This document shows, one piece after another, positions 15,309 to 17,688 of a stretch of DNA of 17,688 nucleotides. The translations under genes and the position numbers were made by a program. The stretch is from positions 1 to 17,688 of the forward strand of contig DAHVFK010000018.1 in assembly GCA_027317055.1 (NCBI GenBank). The letters run 5' to 3'. The stretch comes from Betaproteobacteria bacterium (lineage in GTDB: Bacteria > Pseudomonadota > Gammaproteobacteria > Burkholderiales > SG8-39). The first letter of the stretch is position 1. Each line of letters opens with the position of its first letter. The notes beneath the pieces were generated by a model. It saw only the letters and a program-made list of their open reading frames with translations. It was not told where the DNA came from and made no database searches.

Positions 15309-16173
15309 ATTCGAGCCCCGCGGGACGGAAGGTCGCGCGCGCGCGGCGCGCCGAGTGGCACTGCATGTTCACCGCCACCGGGTTCATCGTGATGTGGGTG
15401 GCTGCGGTCTCGACGTACACCGCAAACGAGGTTGAATCGCCGCCCAGGCCCTGCGGTCCGACGCCGAGCTTGTTCACCGCCTGCGTAAGCTGTGCCTCGA
15501 GCTTCGCGCCCTCCGGATCGTCGCACGCGCTGCCCAGCGGACGCGTCGCGGCGACCTTGGCCAGATGCAGGCACAGGTCGGCTGTGCCGCCGACCCCGAC
15601 CCCAACGATGGTCGGCGGGCAGGTCTTGCCGCCCGCCTCGAGCACGCAATCGACCACGAAAGTCTTTATCGCATCCACGCCCTCGGCCGGAATCGCCATG
15701 CGCAGGAAGGAGTTGTTTTCCGAGCCCGAGCCCTTGGGAATCATTTCAATCGCGAGCGTGTCGCGCTCGCGCGTGAAATCTATGTTGATCACCGGAACGC
15801 CGCGCCCGCAGGAGGTGTGCTCGTTGGCGCGCGTGACCGGGTGCACCACCGAGGAGCGCAGCGGGTACTCGCGCGTGGCGCGCTCGCAGCCGCGGCGGAT
15901 CGCGTCCTTGAGCTCGACGCCGTCGACCTCGACCCCGCGCCCGATCCACACGTTGTAGATCGGGATGCCGGTGTCCTGGCACAACAGGTTGTCGGTGTCC
16001 TCGGCCACCTTGATGTTGGTGATCATGGTGCCGAGCACGCTCTTGGCGGTGGCGTCCGACTCGTGCCCCGCGAGCGCGGCGAAGCCCTGCTTGATGTCGG
16101 GCGGCAGGAGTTTGAGCGCGCGGATGTATAGCTCTTTCGCCGCTTCCTCGATCTGGCCGGATTCGATCTTCAT
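15298..16173 (-). CDS. Class I Fe-S hydro-lyase alpha subunit (fumarase/L-tartrate dehydratase type)
   Basis: The 291-residue protein is the cluster-binding subunit of a two-part class I fumarase. Likely [4Fe-4S] cysteines are Cys65 (LCQDTG), Cys185 (GKTCPPT) and Cys272 (VNMQCHSAR). Other landmarks are VHPVTRANEHTSCGRGVP, PKGSGSENNSF and GVGVGGTADLCLHLAK. Family members hydrate fumarate to malate, dehydrate L-tartrate, or hydrate mesaconate. The ATG at 16171-16173 has no Shine-Dalgarno but is preceded by TAGAAT at 6 nt, so it may have its own leaderless transcript besides read-through from the genes upstream. Confidence 0.92.
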   Translation of the reverse strand: MKIESGQIEEAAKELYIRALKLLPPDIKQGFAALAGHESDATAKSVLGTMITNIKVAEDTDNLLCQDTGIPIYNVWIGRGVEVDGVELKDAIRRGCERATREYPLRSSVVHPVTRANEHTSCGRGVPVINIDFTRERDTLAIEMIPKGSGSENNSFLRMAIPAEGVDAIKTFVVDCVLEAGGKTCPPTIVGVGVGGTADLCLHLAKVAATRPLGSACDDPEGAKLEAQLTQAVNKLGVGPQGLGGDSTSFAVYVETAATHITMNPVAVNMQCHSARRARATFRPAGLEYGF

Positions 16174-16179
16174 CTCGGT

Positions 16180-16185
16180 ATTCTA
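16180..16185 (-). promoter_or_regulatory. -10-like box before the hydro-lyase alpha gene, inside the operon
   Basis: TAGAAT on the - strand lies in the 19-nt gap between the second membrane-anchor gene and the hydro-lyase alpha gene, 6 nt before its ATG. This is the same arrangement as at tsaD, plsY and the Ldh2 gene, and may mark an internal promoter. Confidence 0.45.
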
Positions 16186-16192
16186 TCCATCG

Positions 16193-16537
16193 TTACAGCG
16201 CCAGCGCGAACGCCAGCGCCAGCGCGAGCGAAACCCCCGCCGCGACCGCCGCGAGGCTCTTGTGCCATTCGCGCCAGGGCAGGAATTCGAGCGCCAGCAG
16301 CCGCAGCCCGCCGCTGAAGTGCGCCGCCAGCAGCAGCACCAGGCCCCACTCGCCGAAGCGCACCAGCGGCTGGTCGGTCCAGCGCAGGAAGGCGTCCAGG
16401 CGCGCAGCGTCGTGCAGCGCGAGCCCGAGCGCCCAGAAATGGGCCGGCAAGTAGAGCGCGAGCAGGATGCCAGAGACGCGGTGCACCAGGAAGGCCCAGT
16501 AGCCGGGATGATTGCGCGCGCGCCGAACGGGGTTCAC
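16193..16537 (-). CDS. Second membrane-anchor subunit of a succinate dehydrogenase/fumarate reductase-type complex (SdhC/D-like)
   Basis: The 114-residue protein starts at GTG 16535-16537, overlapping the previous stop (GTGA). It has three hydrophobic segments (about 21-41, 63-82 and 94-114). HRVSGILLALYLPAHFW is the SdhC-type quinone/heme region (His19, Arg20, Ser22, His33), and AAHFSGGLRLLALEFLPWRE contains the H-x3-G-L-R motif where heme b is bound in SdhC proteins (His73). It shares these motifs with the preceding gene. It would anchor the iron-sulfur subunit to the inner membrane and pass electrons to or from quinone. Confidence 0.8.
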   Translation of the reverse strand: MNPVRRARNHPGYWAFLVHRVSGILLALYLPAHFWALGLALHDAARLDAFLRWTDQPLVRFGEWGLVLLLAAHFSGGLRLLALEFLPWREWHKSLAAVAAGVSLALALAFALAL

Positions 16538-16872
16538 AGGAACACCCCGAGGATCGCGCGCGCGCCGAGCCAGCCGAGCCCCGCGGCAAAGGCGGCAAGA
16601 AACGCGTCGCGCGAGGCGCCGCGCCAGCCGAGCCACTCGGAGAGGACCGCACGTAGGCCGATCGGCACGTGCACCACGACCGCCAGCAGGAAGACCGAGT
16701 AGAAGCCGAGCCAGACTACGTTGCCGCGGGTGCGCTCGAGGATCTGCGCCGCGCCCAGGCCCGCGTGCGCAGCGTAGATCATGGTCGCGAGATGGACCAC
16801 GACGCACAGCGCCAGCATCGCCGCGCTCGCGCGCTGGGCGGCCCATAAGAGGGCCTCGCGCCTTGCGCTCAC
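16534..16872 (-). CDS. First membrane-anchor subunit of a succinate dehydrogenase/fumarate reductase-type complex (SdhC/D-like)
   Basis: The 112-residue protein starts at GTG 16870-16872, preceded by GGGGGAG and overlapping the iron-sulfur subunit stop (GTGA). Three hydrophobic segments are visible (about 17-33, 52-73 and 91-111). QRASAAMLALCVVVHLA and VVVHVPIGLRAVLSEWLGWRG hold candidate heme ligands His27 and His68 and match motif positions in the next gene, so the two anchors look like paralogues. It likely forms the membrane domain with that protein. Confidence 0.78.
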   Translation of the reverse strand: MSARREALLWAAQRASAAMLALCVVVHLATMIYAAHAGLGAAQILERTRGNVVWLGFYSVFLLAVVVHVPIGLRAVLSEWLGWRGASRDAFLAAFAAGLGWLGARAILGVFL

Positions 16873-17585
16873 AGCTCCCCCTTGAGCGCCGCGGCCGCGG
16901 CCGCGCGCTTCAGGCCCGCGATCCCCGCCGTGGGCGAGATGTGCTTGGGGCAGCGCTCGGTGCAGCTGAGGTGAGTGTGGCAGGCGTGGCAGCCGGCGTC
17001 GCCGGCGACAGCGCGCAGGCGCTCGGCCTGCGCGGCGTCGCGCACGTCGCGCTGCAGGGTCCAGGCGCGGTTGAGCGCGGCGGGGCCCAGGTAATCCGGA
17101 TTCCAAGCCACCACGTCGCAGGAGCTGTAGCACACCCCGCAGCCGATGCACTCGATCGCGGCGTCGACTTGCCTGCGCGGCTCGGAATCCGGCGCGACGC
17201 GCTCGAAATCGTCGTGTCGCGTGCGCCGCCCCGCGAAGCGGCCGCGCGCGCGGGCCCACTTGTCGAAGAACTCGCGCATGTCGGCCACCAGGTCGCGGAT
17301 GACCGGCAGGTTGGCGAGCGGCGCGAGCTCGAGCCTTCCGTCGGCGCACACCTGGTCGACGTGGGTGCGGCAGGTCCAGCGCGCGACGCCGTTGACCGTC
17401 ATCGCGCACGAGCCGCACATGCCCACTCGGCAAGCAAAGCGGTAGGCGAGCGTCGGATCGAGCGTGCGCTGGATGTAGGTCACCACGTCGAGCACGCTCT
17501 GGCTCGCCTGTCGCGGCACCTCGTACGCGCGATAGTCGCCGCCCTGCGGCCCGCCGCGCCAGACGCGAACCTGGAGCGTCGTCAT
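16869..17585 (-). CDS. Iron-sulfur subunit of a succinate dehydrogenase/fumarate reductase-type complex (SdhB/FrdB-like)
   Basis: The 238-residue protein carries all three cluster sites of the family. The [2Fe-2S] ligands are Cys52, Cys57, Cys60 (CRVGMCGSC) and Cys72. The [4Fe-4S] ligands are Cys146, Cys149, Cys152 (CIGCGVC) and Cys212. The [3Fe-4S] ligands are Cys156, Cys202 and Cys208 (CHTHLSCTERCPK). It would relay electrons between the flavoprotein and the membrane anchors. Its ATG overlaps the stop of the upstream ThDP enzyme (ATGA) and its TGA overlaps the next GTG, so it is deep within an operon. The matching flavoprotein is encoded six genes downstream rather than next to it. Confidence 0.93.
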   Translation of the reverse strand: MTTLQVRVWRGGPQGGDYRAYEVPRQASQSVLDVVTYIQRTLDPTLAYRFACRVGMCGSCAMTVNGVARWTCRTHVDQVCADGRLELAPLANLPVIRDLVADMREFFDKWARARGRFAGRRTRHDDFERVAPDSEPRRQVDAAIECIGCGVCYSSCDVVAWNPDYLGPAALNRAWTLQRDVRDAAQAERLRAVAGDAGCHACHTHLSCTERCPKHISPTAGIAGLKRAAAAAALKGEL

Positions 17586-17688
17586 GCCGGCACCGCCGGC
17601 GCCGCCACGCGCTCGATCATCACGTCCACGCAGGCGGGCAGGCGCGACGCAACCGCGCGGGCGAGCGCCGCGGGCAGTTCATCTGCGC
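17582..17688 (-). CDS. C-terminus of a large ThDP-dependent enzyme (acetolactate-synthase-like), truncated by window edge
   Basis: Only about 35 residues are visible, ending LPACVDVMIERVAAPAVPA before a TGA that overlaps the iron-sulfur subunit ATG. The pattern ALARAVASRLPACVDVMIE is typical of the extreme C-terminus of single-chain ThDP enzymes such as acetolactate synthase, benzoylformate decarboxylase or oxalyl-CoA decarboxylase relatives. The assignment rests on this short tail alone. Confidence 0.5.
   Translation of the reverse strand, partial: ADELPAALARAVASRLPACVDVMIERVAAPAVPA

Overview
The window is about two-thirds G+C and reads as chromosomal DNA of a betaproteobacterium, probably Burkholderiales-like. 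The evidence is the rpsU-yqeY-dnaG-rpoD macromolecular-synthesis cluster, an RpoD with a long lysine/alanine-rich N-terminal tail, and XerD, FolB and TsaD sequences of the proteobacterial type. Lineage is inferred from protein character and gene order only. I see no mobile element, CRISPR array, phage gene or rRNA.

Layout. (1) 1-338, + strand: the 3' end of a gene for a cysteine-rich, SUEL/rhamnose-lectin-like domain. (2) 401-1075, - strand: a tRNA with CAU anticodon directly behind a DsbA-fold 2-hydroxychromene-2-carboxylate isomerase gene. (3) 1139-6040, - strand: rpsU, yqeY, dnaG, rpoD, with a strong hairpin after rpsU, a second hairpin plus possible promoter before rpoD, and a clear intrinsic terminator after rpoD. 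(4) 6124-8624: tsaD (+) converging on plsY (-), then folB (+) converging on ybaK (-). Each converging pair shares a single CTAG as both stop codons. (5) 8136-10526, - strand: an Ldh2-family dehydrogenase, xerD and ybaK, closely spaced. (6) 10586-11254, +: dienelactone hydrolase. (7) 11258-17688, - strand: a tightly packed run of ten genes continuing off the right edge.

The ten-gene run is the most unusual part. In transcription order it holds the C-terminus of a thiamine-diphosphate (ThDP) enzyme, an iron-sulfur subunit and two small membrane anchors of the succinate dehydrogenase/fumarate reductase family, the alpha subunit of a class I Fe-S hydro-lyase (fumarase/tartrate dehydratase type), an exported chalcone-isomerase-like protein, the hydro-lyase beta subunit, a flavoprotein of the SdhA/FrdA family, and two half-size proteins forming a split ThDP decarboxylase. 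Almost every junction overlaps or is within 2 nt. Together they look like a membrane-bound dicarboxylate oxidoreductase coupled to a hydro-lyase and 2-oxoacid decarboxylation. The flavoprotein lacks the usual FAD-linking histidine and has a Glu at a substrate-contact position, so its substrate may not be ordinary succinate or fumarate. I cannot name the pathway.

Regulatory signals repeat. TAGAAT or TATAAT -10-like boxes lie 6-12 nt before the start codons of tsaD, plsY, folB, the Ldh2 gene and the hydro-lyase alpha gene, which suggests leaderless or nearly leaderless mRNAs. Three divergent gene pairs have back-to-back -10 boxes close enough for the promoters to overlap.
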